Shown piece after piece: positions 9,292-17,062 of a stretch of 64,000 nt of DNA; the stretch's first letter is position 1; every line of letters starts with the position of its first letter. Under the pieces are notes generated by a model. That model saw only the letters and a list, made by a program, of their open reading frames with translations. It had not been told where the DNA came from and did not search any database. The DNA is from JAAYZK01 sp964535025 (GTDB lineage: Bacteria; Planctomycetota; Phycisphaerae; SM23-33; FEN-1343): NCBI GenBank assembly GCA_964535025.1, contig CAZHRW010000198.1, positions 7,520 to 71,519 on the forward strand, in the 5' to 3' direction. Position numbers and translations under genes: made by a program.

Positions 9292-11892
9292 CTACCGGGG
9301 AGCCCCCGCGGGCTCGAGGCGGCCGGCTGGGTCGTCTGCGGTGGCCAGGTGGATCAGGCTGCCGGCGTCGAGGATCAACCCGACGTTCCCGTCGCCGAGG
9401 ATGGCGGCGCCGGCCACGCCCGGGATGTCGGCGAACGACGCCCCGAGCGACTTGATGACGACCTGCTGCTGGCCCAGCAGTTCGTCGACCATCACGGCGC
9501 AGCGCTCGCCCTCGCCCTCCACGACGATCAGCAGCCCCTCGGTCAGTTTGCTCTGCGCGTCGGGCACGTCGAAGAGGCGGTGCAGGCGGAAGATTGGCAG
9601 CAGGTCACCCCGAAGCATAACCATCTCGCCGCGGCCCACGACGCTGGACAGGTCCTCCTTCCGCGGCCGCAGGCTCTGCTCGATGGCGATGGTCGGCAGC
9701 AGGTAGTGCTGGCGGCCCACCCGCACGAGCATCGCGTCAGTGATGGCCATCGTCAGCGGCAGGCGGAGGGTGAATGTGGTGCCTTCGGCGAAGGCCGACT
9801 GGACCTCGATCCGTCCGCGGAGGCTCTCGATGCTCCGCTTGACCACGTCCATCCCCACCCCCCGGCCGGAGACGTCGGTCACCTGCTCGGCGGTCGAGAA
9901 GCCCGGATGCCAGATCAGCTTGAACGCGTCCGCGTCGCTCAACTCGTGCCCGTCGTCGATCAATCCGCGCTGGACGGCCTTGGCGATGATCTTCTCGCGG
10001 TCGAGGCCCTGCCCGTCGTCCTGCAGTTCGATGACGACGTTGCCCGCCGAGTGATAGGCCCGCAGCCAGACCGTCCCGGTCAGCGGCTTGCCCCGCTCGG
10101 TGCGGACCTCGGGCCGCTCCACGCCGTGATCGACCGCGTTGCGGATCATGTGCAGCAGCGGATCGTTGAGCGACTCGACCATATTGCGGTCGATCTCGGT
10201 ATCCTCGCCCTCGGTGATCAGCGTGATCGATTTGCCCGACTTGCGGGCCAGGTCGCGGACGAGGCGGTTCATCTTGTGGAAGACGCCCTTCAACGGGACC
10301 ATCCGCAGGGACATCGTCAGGTCCTGCAGATCGCGGATGATCTTGCCGGCGTGGGCGACGTTCCGCGCCAGGCGCGGGGAGGTCGCCTCCCGTCCCGCAG
10401 CGTCCTCGGCGACCATCGACTGGGCGATGACCAGCTCGCCCATCATGTCGATCATGCCGTCCAACCGGTCGGTGGCGACGCGAATCGAGGTGTCGGAGCC
10501 GGCCGCCGCGGCCTGTTTCTGGACCCGCAGAGCCTTGGCGACCTCTTGGGCGGGCGCGACGTGCTCCCGCACGAGCTTCTCGCCCAGCTTGCCGGCGCCC
10601 GGCATCCCGGCGGCCGCCTCGATGTGGTCGCGATCGGCGACGCCCTGGGCGACGAGGATGTCGCCGACCCGCATCGGCTCGGCGCCGTCGTCCTCATCGA
10701 TACCCGCGGCGGCCGGATCGGCCAGTTGGCGCAGCAGGTCCGCCAGGGCCGCCGGCAGCACAAGCCGCCCGCCGGGCTCGGCATCGCGCACGCCCTCGAT
10801 CATCGAGCGCAGCATATCGCACGAGCGCAGCGCCAGGTCGGCGTAGCCGCCGGTGAGCTTGATCCGGCCGTTGCGGGCGCGGTCCAGCAGGGTCTCGGCG
10901 TGATGGGCCAGCTCCTGGTTGCGATCGAGCCCGAAGAACCCGCTGGTGCCCTTGATGGTGTGGAACGCGCGGAAGACCGTGTTGACCAGCTCGACGTTGT
11001 CCGGGTCGGTCTCCAGCTCCAGCAGAGCCGACTCGGAGGCGTCGATGTGATCGAGCGACTCGACGATGTAGTCCTTGAGGATTTCCATGTCCGCGTCGGC
11101 CGGCAGCACGGCGGCGTCGCCGGCGTCGTCGACGGTGTCGGCCGAAGGGATGTCGGGGACAGGTTCGCAGCGCTGCGTTGCATCGGCCGGCGTCTGGTCG
11201 GCAACGTTTGGATCGTCTTGCTCGCCGTCGGGTCCCTCGGCGGCGTCCATCACGGACGGCTCGAGCCGTGCGACGGCCTCGGCCAGGACGGCCGTTGCCG
11301 ACTGAAGCGACTTGTCGGCGTTGTCCGTGCTGCCCGCGAGGGCCTGCTCGATGAACGCCGCACTGACCCGCAGCGACTGGGCGGCCTCGGCGTCCATGTC
11401 CCGGCGATCCGCCCAGGCTTCCAGGTGCTCGACGATCTGGCGGAGAGGCGAGGCATCCTCGGCGGTGCAGCCGATCAGGCGGGCGGTAATCGCATCGAGG
11501 CCGGGCAGGTCGCCGTTCGCATCGCCCGCCTCGTCGGGCCGACCGAGGCTCCGGGCCAGGGCGTCGGTGGCGGCGGCGAGGTCCATTGGGTCGGGCGGGG
11601 CGGCGCCGCACGCCTCCACCGTCGCCGCGGCGTCGGCCGCGGCCGACAGCGTCGCCGCCGGATCAGCCGCCTCGTCGAGGACAATAGCGCGCAGGGCCTC
11701 GGCCATGGCCTCCAACAGCGACGCGAGGGGCGCCTCGGCGACATCCGCCGTCGCGTCCTCGACCCGGGTGAGCCGGGCCACCAGGCCGGGCAGATCCAGA
11801 ACGTCCGTGGTGCGAAGCTCGGCGGCCAGACCGACCAGTCCCGCCGGCAGCGCCGTGCCCGATTCATGCTTCGGCTTGCCTGAGCCCTTCAT
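9292..11892 (-). CDS. cheA: CheA: chemotaxis histidine kinase with long N-terminal extension
   Basis: An 866-residue CheA. The phosphotransfer domain has His311 in 'FRAFHTIKGTSGFF'. It is followed by an 'MRVGDILVAQGV...KLGEKLVREHV' linker repeat around residues 405-455. The dimerisation domain comes next, then the ATPase with N box 'DPLLHMIRNAVDHG', G1 'DDGQGLD' and G2 'VSGRGVGMDVV', and a C-terminal CheW-like domain. Unusually, about 265 residues precede the phosphotransfer domain. They are Ala/Asp-rich, look helical and match nothing I recognise; CheA normally begins with the HPt domain. First gene of the operon; AGAGGAAA precedes the ATG. Confidence 0.94.
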   Translation of the reverse strand: MKGSGKPKHESGTALPAGLVGLAAELRTTDVLDLPGLVARLTRVEDATADVAEAPLASLLEAMAEALRAIVLDEAADPAATLSAAADAAATVEACGAAPPDPMDLAAATDALARSLGRPDEAGDANGDLPGLDAITARLIGCTAEDASPLRQIVEHLEAWADRRDMDAEAAQSLRVSAAFIEQALAGSTDNADKSLQSATAVLAEAVARLEPSVMDAAEGPDGEQDDPNVADQTPADATQRCEPVPDIPSADTVDDAGDAAVLPADADMEILKDYIVESLDHIDASESALLELETDPDNVELVNTVFRAFHTIKGTSGFFGLDRNQELAHHAETLLDRARNGRIKLTGGYADLALRSCDMLRSMIEGVRDAEPGGRLVLPAALADLLRQLADPAAAGIDEDDGAEPMRVGDILVAQGVADRDHIEAAAGMPGAGKLGEKLVREHVAPAQEVAKALRVQKQAAAAGSDTSIRVATDRLDGMIDMMGELVIAQSMVAEDAAGREATSPRLARNVAHAGKIIRDLQDLTMSLRMVPLKGVFHKMNRLVRDLARKSGKSITLITEGEDTEIDRNMVESLNDPLLHMIRNAVDHGVERPEVRTERGKPLTGTVWLRAYHSAGNVVIELQDDGQGLDREKIIAKAVQRGLIDDGHELSDADAFKLIWHPGFSTAEQVTDVSGRGVGMDVVKRSIESLRGRIEVQSAFAEGTTFTLRLPLTMAITDAMLVRVGRQHYLLPTIAIEQSLRPRKEDLSSVVGRGEMVMLRGDLLPIFRLHRLFDVPDAQSKLTEGLLIVVEGEGERCAVMVDELLGQQQVVIKSLGASFADIPGVAGAAILGDGNVGLILDAGSLIHLATADDPAGRLEPAGAPR

Positions 11893-12215
11893 CCGTTGGA
11901 TTTCCTCTACGCGTCGCGGCCGCGACCTGGGCGGCTTGGTCGACAGATCTTTGATCGTCGAATCACGGGTTCACCGGACGTTGTCTCCGATGTGGGGCAG
12001 GTAGGTCCTGTATTTTAAATATGTTGCGCTCGACCAGCTTCAGCAACGGCCGGATGGCGCCACACCGGATCGTTCGGAGGCCCATCGCGGCGGCGGATGG
12101 GGCGGTCCCCGACCCGGCGCACCGGCCGCCCTGCCATCGCATGACGTGGATAGCTATCGGCATGTGATAAGGGGACTTTAGGCAAATCCGGCGCGGCGAG
12201 GCGGACCTGGCGGCC
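11893..12215. other. Intergenic region between cheA and feoB
   Basis: 323 bp upstream of cheA and downstream of feoB, both on the minus strand. No gene is visible. An A+T-rich stretch near 12011-12024, unusual for this GC-rich window, could hold the cheA promoter, but no well-spaced -35/-10 pair was found. Confidence 0.4.
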
Positions 12216-14369
12216 CTAAACGAACAGGAGCGATCCGATCTGGTAGACGACGAGGGTGATGATGTAGGCGACGACGGTCATGCCGGTCAGTTGGGCGACG
12301 GCCCACCACCACGAGCCGCTCTCGCGACCGATGATGGCCACGGTGGCCATGCAGGGGGCCGTCAGGAGGCAGAACAGCATGATGCAGTAGCCCACCAGGG
12401 GACTGTAGTCGTTCTGCAGTTCGCGCTGAAGCGAGTTCTTGTCCTCCTCGCCCACGGCGTAGAGGATGCCCATCTGCGCGACGAACACCTCCTTGGCGCC
12501 CATCGCCCCGACCAGGGCGGTCCCGATCTTCCAGTCGAACCCCAGCGGCCGGATGGCCGGTTCCATCCATCGACCCAGCCGCCCGGCGACGGTGTAGGCA
12601 AGCCGCTCCCGGTGGTGCTGGCCCTCGAGCGCCTTGGCGGTCGCCGTATCACCGGCCTCGACAGCCTGGGCGGTCAGGGCCTCGTAGTCGCGGTCGAAGT
12701 GAGCCTTGCGCGGGAAGGTTGTCAGGGCCCACAACACGATGGAGAATGCCAGGATGACCGTGGCGGCCTTGCGGATGTACATGCGGGTGGGCTCCCACAC
12801 GTGCACGGCCAGTCCGGCCGCCGTCGGGCGGCGGTAGGGGGGCAGTTCCATCACGAAGGGGGTGGACTCGCCTCTGAACACCGTCAGGCGTAGCAGCTTG
12901 GCCAGGACGATCGCCACGAGGATCCCCACCACGTAGAGGCTCCACAGCACCGGCGCCCGCCAGGCCTTCGGAAAGAACGCCGGGATAAACAACCCGTAGA
13001 TCGCCAGGCGGGCTCCGCAGCTCATGAACGGCAGGACCAGCATGGTCACGAGGCGGTCGCGTCGGCTCTCGAGCATCCGCGTGGCCATGATCGCCGGGAC
13101 GCTGCAGCCGAAGCCGACCAGCATCGGGATAAAGCTCTTGCCGTGCAGGCCGATCTTGTGCATGAACCGGTCCATGATGAACGCGGCCCGGGCCATGTAC
13201 CCGGTGGTTTCGAGGACGGCGATGCCCAGGAACAGCAGCATGATGTTGGGCACGAACACCAGCACCCCCCCGACCCCGCTGATGATGCCGTCCACGATCA
13301 GCGATCGCAGCAGCGTCTCCCGGCCGCCCCACAGGCTGCCCACGCCGGCGGCCAGATGCTTGAAGCCCGCCTCGATCCAGTTCATGGGCGGCTCGCCGAG
13401 GGTGAACACGAGGTGGAACATCAGGTACATCAGGATCCCAAAAATAGGTAATCCCAGCACACGGTGGGTCAGCAGCGCGTCGATGCGGTCGCTGAAGGCC
13501 CGGCGGTTCTCGCCGGTCCGCCGGACCGCCTCCTTGCAGGCGCCGGCGATGTAGCCGTAGCGGCTGTCGGCGAGGATGATGTCGGCGTCGTCGCCGAAGA
13601 TGCGTTCGATGTGCCGTCGCTGGCGGGCCGCCTCAGTCGTCATGCGTTCCACGTCCGCCGGCGCCAGCGCCTGGAGGCGTTCGCCGGTCCGTTCATCGCC
13701 TTCCAGCAGCTTGATGGCGTACCAGCGGGCCCGCCCGCCGGGGCCGAGGACCGATTCGACCAGCGCGGTCATCTGCCGTACGTGCGGCTCCAGCTCGCCG
13801 CCGTACTCGGGCAGGCGCTGGGCCCCGACCGCCGACGCCCCGCGCCGCGCCACGTCGATGGCCGCGTCGAGCAGGGCGTCGATCCCCTCGCCCCGCGTGC
13901 CGACCGTCGGGATGATGGGCACGCCCAGCAGGGCCGACAACGCCTCGACGTCGATCCGCAGCCCGAGTTGCTCGGCGACGTCGGCCATGTTCATGGCGAT
14001 CACCAGCGGGGCGCCCAGCTCCAGCAGTTGCGTGGAGAGGTACAGGTGCCGCTGGAGGTTGGATGCGTCGACGATGTGGACGACCACGTCGGGCTGCTGG
14101 TCGATGATATAGTCCCGTGCGACGACCTCCTCCATCGAGTTCGCCGTCAGGCTGTATGTGCCGGGCAGGTCGACGACCCGCACGTCGGCGCCGTTGTGGC
14201 GGACGGCGCCGGTCTTGATCTCGACGGTGACGCCGGGGTAGTTGGCAACGTGGGCGCGGGCGCCGGTCAGCGCGTTGAAGACCGTGGTCTTGCCGCAGTT
14301 GGGATTGCCCGCCAACGCGATCGTCACGGCGGCCGGTTCAATGCTGGGGGTGGGGGGTGTCGCGCGCAT
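12216..14369 (-). CDS. feoB: FeoB: ferrous iron transport GTPase permease
   Basis: A 717-residue FeoB for Fe2+ uptake across the cytoplasmic membrane. The N-terminal G domain has G1 'GNPNCGKTTVFNAL', the 'NYPGVTVE' switch and G3 'DLPGTYSL'. Two Gate/core blocks of hydrophobic segments follow, including 'GFGCSVPAIMATRML' and 'GAMGAKEVFVAQMGILYAVG'. The C-terminus is short, with no added Cys-rich FeoC-like tail. Start lies 4 bp after the feoA stop, so it is translated from within the feoA end. Forms an operon with feoA and the DtxR-type regulator. Confidence 0.96.
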   Translation of the reverse strand: MRATPPTPSIEPAAVTIALAGNPNCGKTTVFNALTGARAHVANYPGVTVEIKTGAVRHNGADVRVVDLPGTYSLTANSMEEVVARDYIIDQQPDVVVHIVDASNLQRHLYLSTQLLELGAPLVIAMNMADVAEQLGLRIDVEALSALLGVPIIPTVGTRGEGIDALLDAAIDVARRGASAVGAQRLPEYGGELEPHVRQMTALVESVLGPGGRARWYAIKLLEGDERTGERLQALAPADVERMTTEAARQRRHIERIFGDDADIILADSRYGYIAGACKEAVRRTGENRRAFSDRIDALLTHRVLGLPIFGILMYLMFHLVFTLGEPPMNWIEAGFKHLAAGVGSLWGGRETLLRSLIVDGIISGVGGVLVFVPNIMLLFLGIAVLETTGYMARAAFIMDRFMHKIGLHGKSFIPMLVGFGCSVPAIMATRMLESRRDRLVTMLVLPFMSCGARLAIYGLFIPAFFPKAWRAPVLWSLYVVGILVAIVLAKLLRLTVFRGESTPFVMELPPYRRPTAAGLAVHVWEPTRMYIRKAATVILAFSIVLWALTTFPRKAHFDRDYEALTAQAVEAGDTATAKALEGQHHRERLAYTVAGRLGRWMEPAIRPLGFDWKIGTALVGAMGAKEVFVAQMGILYAVGEEDKNSLQRELQNDYSPLVGYCIMLFCLLTAPCMATVAIIGRESGSWWWAVAQLTGMTVVAYIITLVVYQIGSLLFV

Positions 14370-14373
14370 CGGT

Positions 14374-14646
14374 TTACACGGGGGCTACGAGAATCCGGTG
14401 AATCATCCCACGGCCCAGGACCAGCTTCGAGTCGCCCACCTGCACGATGAACGGTCCCGGACGGCCCTGGGCGACAATCCGCATCGGCGTGCCGGGCCTC
14501 AGGCCCATCTCCGCCAGACGCCGCGCCAGGCCCCGCCCGCCCAGGACGCCGACAAGGCGAACGTGTTGGCCTTCACCGGCCATCATCAATGGCATGGTCG
14601 GCGCCGGCGGCACGGGGCCGCCGCCGCCGTTTCGGTCGGCGGTCAT
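14374..14646 (-). CDS. feoA: FeoA: ferrous iron transport accessory protein
   Basis: A 90-residue protein with the SH3-like FeoA fold: 'GQHVRLVGVLGGRGLARRLAEMGLRPGTPMRIV', then 'GPFIVQVGDSKLVLGRGMIHRILV'. It is thought to interact with FeoB. About 20 N-terminal residues rich in Gly and Pro precede the domain. The start overlaps the stop of the upstream regulator gene (ATGA), which couples the three genes. Confidence 0.92.
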   Translation of the reverse strand: MTADRNGGGGPVPPAPTMPLMMAGEGQHVRLVGVLGGRGLARRLAEMGLRPGTPMRIVAQGRPGPFIVQVGDSKLVLGRGMIHRILVAPV

Positions 14647-15122
14647 GAATCCGGCTCCTCCGGGTGGTGGCCATCGGCGAGGAAGCGATGGAACCCCTCG
14701 CAGACGGACAGCCCGTCCGGCAAATTCGTTTCCATAAACGTCACGAGCTGCTCCAGGCGCGAGAAGAGCTCATCGTCGGCGTGGTGCTCCAAGCGGCAGG
14801 CGTTGGAATCGGCCACCTCGTCATCGAGGGCGAGCACCCGCCGGCAGAACCGCCACAACGTCACGTGGCGGTCGATCACGCGCTCGGCCGCGGCCCGCCC
14901 CCGCTCGGTCAGGGTGATGAACTCGTAGGGGTCGTAATTCACCAACTTACGCTTCGACAACACTTTAAGCGCCGCCGTCACCGCCGACTTGCCCACGCCC
15001 AGCCGCTTGGCGATATCGCGCACCCGCGCGACGTTCTCCTGGCGGATCAGCGTCAGGATCGCCTCGAGGTAATCTTCCTGGCTGGAGGTAAGCTTCTTGG
15101 CCTTAGGCGGCTTGGAAACCAT
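14643..15122 (-). CDS. DtxR/MntR/IdeR-family metal-dependent repressor
   Basis: A 159-residue regulator. The N-terminal winged helix-turn-helix is 'TSSQEDYLEAILTLIRQEN...AKRLGVGKSAVTAALKVLSKRKLV'. The dimerisation/metal domain includes 'NACRLEHHADDELFSRLEQ', which holds the Cys/Glu/His residues that bind Fe2+ or Mn2+ in this family. There is no C-terminal SH3 domain; that module is the separate feoA gene next door. It most likely represses its own operon when iron is sufficient. The ATG at 15122 has GGAG 4 bp ahead. Iron rather than manganese is inferred from feoAB. Confidence 0.9.
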   Translation of the reverse strand: MVSKPPKAKKLTSSQEDYLEAILTLIRQENVARVRDIAKRLGVGKSAVTAALKVLSKRKLVNYDPYEFITLTERGRAAAERVIDRHVTLWRFCRRVLALDDEVADSNACRLEHHADDELFSRLEQLVTFMETNLPDGLSVCEGFHRFLADGHHPEEPDS

Positions 15123-15169
15123 CGCGCTCCGTCGGGTTCGCACGGAAAAATCCTACTATGGTCAACAGT

Positions 15170-15185
15170 GTTCACTATAGTGAAC
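15170..15185. promoter_or_regulatory. Perfect 16-bp palindrome, likely operator of the dtxR-feoA-feoB operon
   Basis: GTTCACTATAGTGAAC is a perfect inverted repeat 47 bp ahead of the regulator start. On the minus strand its TTCACT could be a -35 box, with CATAGT 18 bp further as a -10 box, so a bound repressor would block transcription. The size and symmetry suit DtxR/MntR-type operators. Confidence 0.6.
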
Positions 15186-15257
15186 TTCGTACCGTAAGGC
15201 AAGCAGGTTCATCTTCCTGAAGGAAAAAAGTTCGCCACCGACAGCGGGCGCGCGCAG

Positions 15258-15305
15258 GCGGGATGCCGGCGGAGGTCATCTGGCGACCTCGCACCGGCAT
15301 CCCGC
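15258..15305 (-). terminator. Long stem-loop after the ferritin-like gene
   Basis: Perfect 12-bp arms (GCGGGATGCCGG at 15258-15269 and its complement at 15294-15305) enclose a second 6-bp stem GAGGTC/GACCTC. It lies 32 bp past the stop of the minus-strand gene at 15338. No T-run follows, so it may act as a transcript end or a stabilising structure. Confidence 0.5.
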
Positions 15306-15337
15306 GTCGCGACGACGGGTCGTGGTGACGGGCGATG

Positions 15338-16519
15338 CTACGCTTGGGCCGGCTGGGGGCCGAGCACCTCCAGGCGGTACTCCCGCGGGTTGGCGGCGAT
15401 GACCGCTTCGCTGGGGACGGTGCCGACGTTGACCCAGCTTTGGAACTGATCGTAGGTGCTCGGCTTGTCGGCGGGGCCGACGATCTTCTCGCGGTTGGTC
15501 GTCCACGACTGCTGCTGGTTGAGAACGTCGCGGACGTACTCCTTGTTCGACTGGAAAATCATCAGCGGCTCGGGCAGCGCCGACGGCAGGATCGCCATCG
15601 GGTCGGTGTCGGTGAACTTGCGCATCATGTCGATCGCGCCGTGCAGGTGGGCGATCTCGCAGTCGAGGTGGAACTGCCACCATTTGCGGATCCGCTCGTC
15701 CGGCTCGCTTTCCATGCACGAGTAATACAGCCAGCACTCGTTGTATTCGTGCAGGAGCGCCCGCTCGAACCAGCCGGTCGTCGGGGGGATCAGCGACTCG
15801 TAGTGCGTGACGTGCTGCTCCTCGATCTGGGCGATTTCCAGGTACAGCCCCCGCCCCAGCGTATCCACCGGCCGGTTGCCGATGTTCATGTAGAGGTTCA
15901 TCGTCTGCTGCTCGGCCGCGACGATCGTCAGGATGTGCAGCTTGGTCAGCAGGTCGGCGTCGTCGCCGACGGGCTCGCGGACGGTGTCGACCGGGTGTTG
16001 ATGCTCAGTGGCGGTGGGGCGCCCGGGGATGACCTCCGTCAGGTCGTCGCCGATGATCTCGGCGGGGTCCTTGTTCTCGTCCATCTTGTAGAGGTTGGCG
16101 TAGCGGTACAGGTGGTCGAAGTCCTCCAGCAGGGCGAAGTCGAGCGCCTGTTTGACGTGGTCGTTCGGTTCGGTCTTGGCCAGCCAGGCCGTCAGGTCCA
16201 CCGCGACCTGCTCGAAGCCCAGCGTCACCTCCAGGTTCGTCTGGGTGCCCGGAATCAGCCAGTTGACCATCTTCTGCTGCTGCTGCTCGACGCGGCGGGT
16301 AATCGCCAGGTCGCGTCGGACGTCCATGGTGTCGCAGTGGCGGGCCATCTGGTGCTTGAAGATCGCCGATTCCACCTCGATGCCGTTCATGAGGATCACC
16401 CGCGTCCGCGTGTACGGATGCACCTCCCGGCGATCGAACGGCTCGACGTTCGCCTGGTCCCACTCGGCGATCTGCTTTTCCAGCGGCAGCCCCTTCTCAT
16501 CCAGTGGATTGAATCCCAT
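15338..16519 (-). CDS. Ferritin-like (four-helix, probable di-iron) protein of unknown role
   Basis: A 393-residue soluble protein rich in Glu, His, Trp and Tyr. Helical segments carry paired carboxylate/His motifs: 'NGIEVESAIFKHQMARH' (near residue 45), 'LLEDFDHLYRY', 'IVAAEQQTMNLYMN', 'EIAQIEEQHVTHYE', 'HEYNECWLYYSCME' and 'HLDCEIAHLHGA'. The repeated E-x-x-H spacing is typical of ferritin-like di-iron proteins, possibly two fused bundles. A role in oxygen or peroxide handling is inference only. AAAGGGAG precedes the ATG. The Cys-rich small gene lies 45 bp upstream on the same strand, so the two form a unit. Confidence 0.65.
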   Translation of the reverse strand: MGFNPLDEKGLPLEKQIAEWDQANVEPFDRREVHPYTRTRVILMNGIEVESAIFKHQMARHCDTMDVRRDLAITRRVEQQQQKMVNWLIPGTQTNLEVTLGFEQVAVDLTAWLAKTEPNDHVKQALDFALLEDFDHLYRYANLYKMDENKDPAEIIGDDLTEVIPGRPTATEHQHPVDTVREPVGDDADLLTKLHILTIVAAEQQTMNLYMNIGNRPVDTLGRGLYLEIAQIEEQHVTHYESLIPPTTGWFERALLHEYNECWLYYSCMESEPDERIRKWWQFHLDCEIAHLHGAIDMMRKFTDTDPMAILPSALPEPLMIFQSNKEYVRDVLNQQQSWTTNREKIVGPADKPSTYDQFQSWVNVGTVPSEAVIAANPREYRLEVLGPQPAQA

Positions 16520-16564
16520 GGTCCTGCTCCCTTTCTGACGTGGTGGGTGTGATACCCTGCCTGT

Positions 16565-16756
16565 TCACAGCTCCCGATCGTGCCGATTCGGATCGCAGGT
16601 GCAGCCGGTCCCTTCGGCGCAGCCCTGGCAGCAGTAGACCTCGCCGCCCAGGGAGAATCCCCGCGGGTCCTGCCACTCGTCTTCCGGCTTGCCGCACCCC
16701 GGGCAGCGCATCTCGCCCTTGTCGTGTTGACGGGTTTCCTGGGTCGGGTTGGTCAT
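16565..16756 (-). CDS. 63-residue Cys-rich metal-binding protein
   Basis: A very small soluble protein with eight cysteines. One pair is 'CPGCG' near residue 18; a tight cluster 'CCQGCAEGTGCTC' covers residues 42-54. This suggests a zinc ribbon or a metallothionein-like metal site. AAGGAG lies 6 bp before the ATG, and the Cys pattern is far from random in this GC-rich sequence, so I consider it real. It is the first gene of a pair with the ferritin-like protein; a shared role in metal or oxidative stress handling is a guess. Confidence 0.7.
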   Translation of the reverse strand: MTNPTQETRQHDKGEMRCPGCGKPEDEWQDPRGFSLGGEVYCCQGCAEGTGCTCDPNRHDREL

Positions 16757-16850
16757 GGCTGCTCCTTCGATCTCCTCGGCGCGCGATCCGCACCCGATGC
16801 GGATATACCAAATTCTAGACCGCGGCGGCGGCGGAGGTGGTCCGGCCGGA

Positions 16851-16909
16851 AAAATCCAAATCCGAAGCACGAAATACGAAGGATTTGTTTCGGATTTCGA
16901 GTTTCGTGG
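16851..16909. repeat. Dispersed inverted-repeat element, copy A (short form)
   Basis: An A+T-richer stretch with AAATCCGAAGCACGAAATACG on the left and TTTCGGATTTCGAGTTTCGTG on the right. It belongs to the same family as the longer copies at 44640-44763 and 51150-51327, but lacks their inner segment. It lies in the 306-bp divergent gap (16757-17062), which holds no gene. Confidence 0.75.
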
Positions 16910-16961
16910 GCCGTCCCATAGGGTCACGCTTTGGGGGAGCGGGCACACGTCGTTTCCCCTG

Positions 16962-16990
16962 TTGGCAGTTGGACCTCCGGCGGGTATACA
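16962..16990 (+). promoter_or_regulatory. Predicted sigma-70-type promoter for the GH38 operon
   Basis: TTGGCA and TATACA are spaced by 17 bp, about 72 bp ahead of the GH38 start. Matches are 5/6 and 4/6. Confidence 0.55.
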
Positions 16991-17062
16991 ACGGGCACTG
17001 AAACGGCCGGTGTGGGGACGTCCCCGGCGGCCCGCACAAGCGATACTCAGGGAGCATCCACG

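Noticed and set aside
9214..11883. Long open frame on the plus strand opposite cheA
   Set aside because: It is the antisense of a clear CheA. High GC and codon bias leave such frames open; the translation is His/Arg/Gly-rich with no motif.
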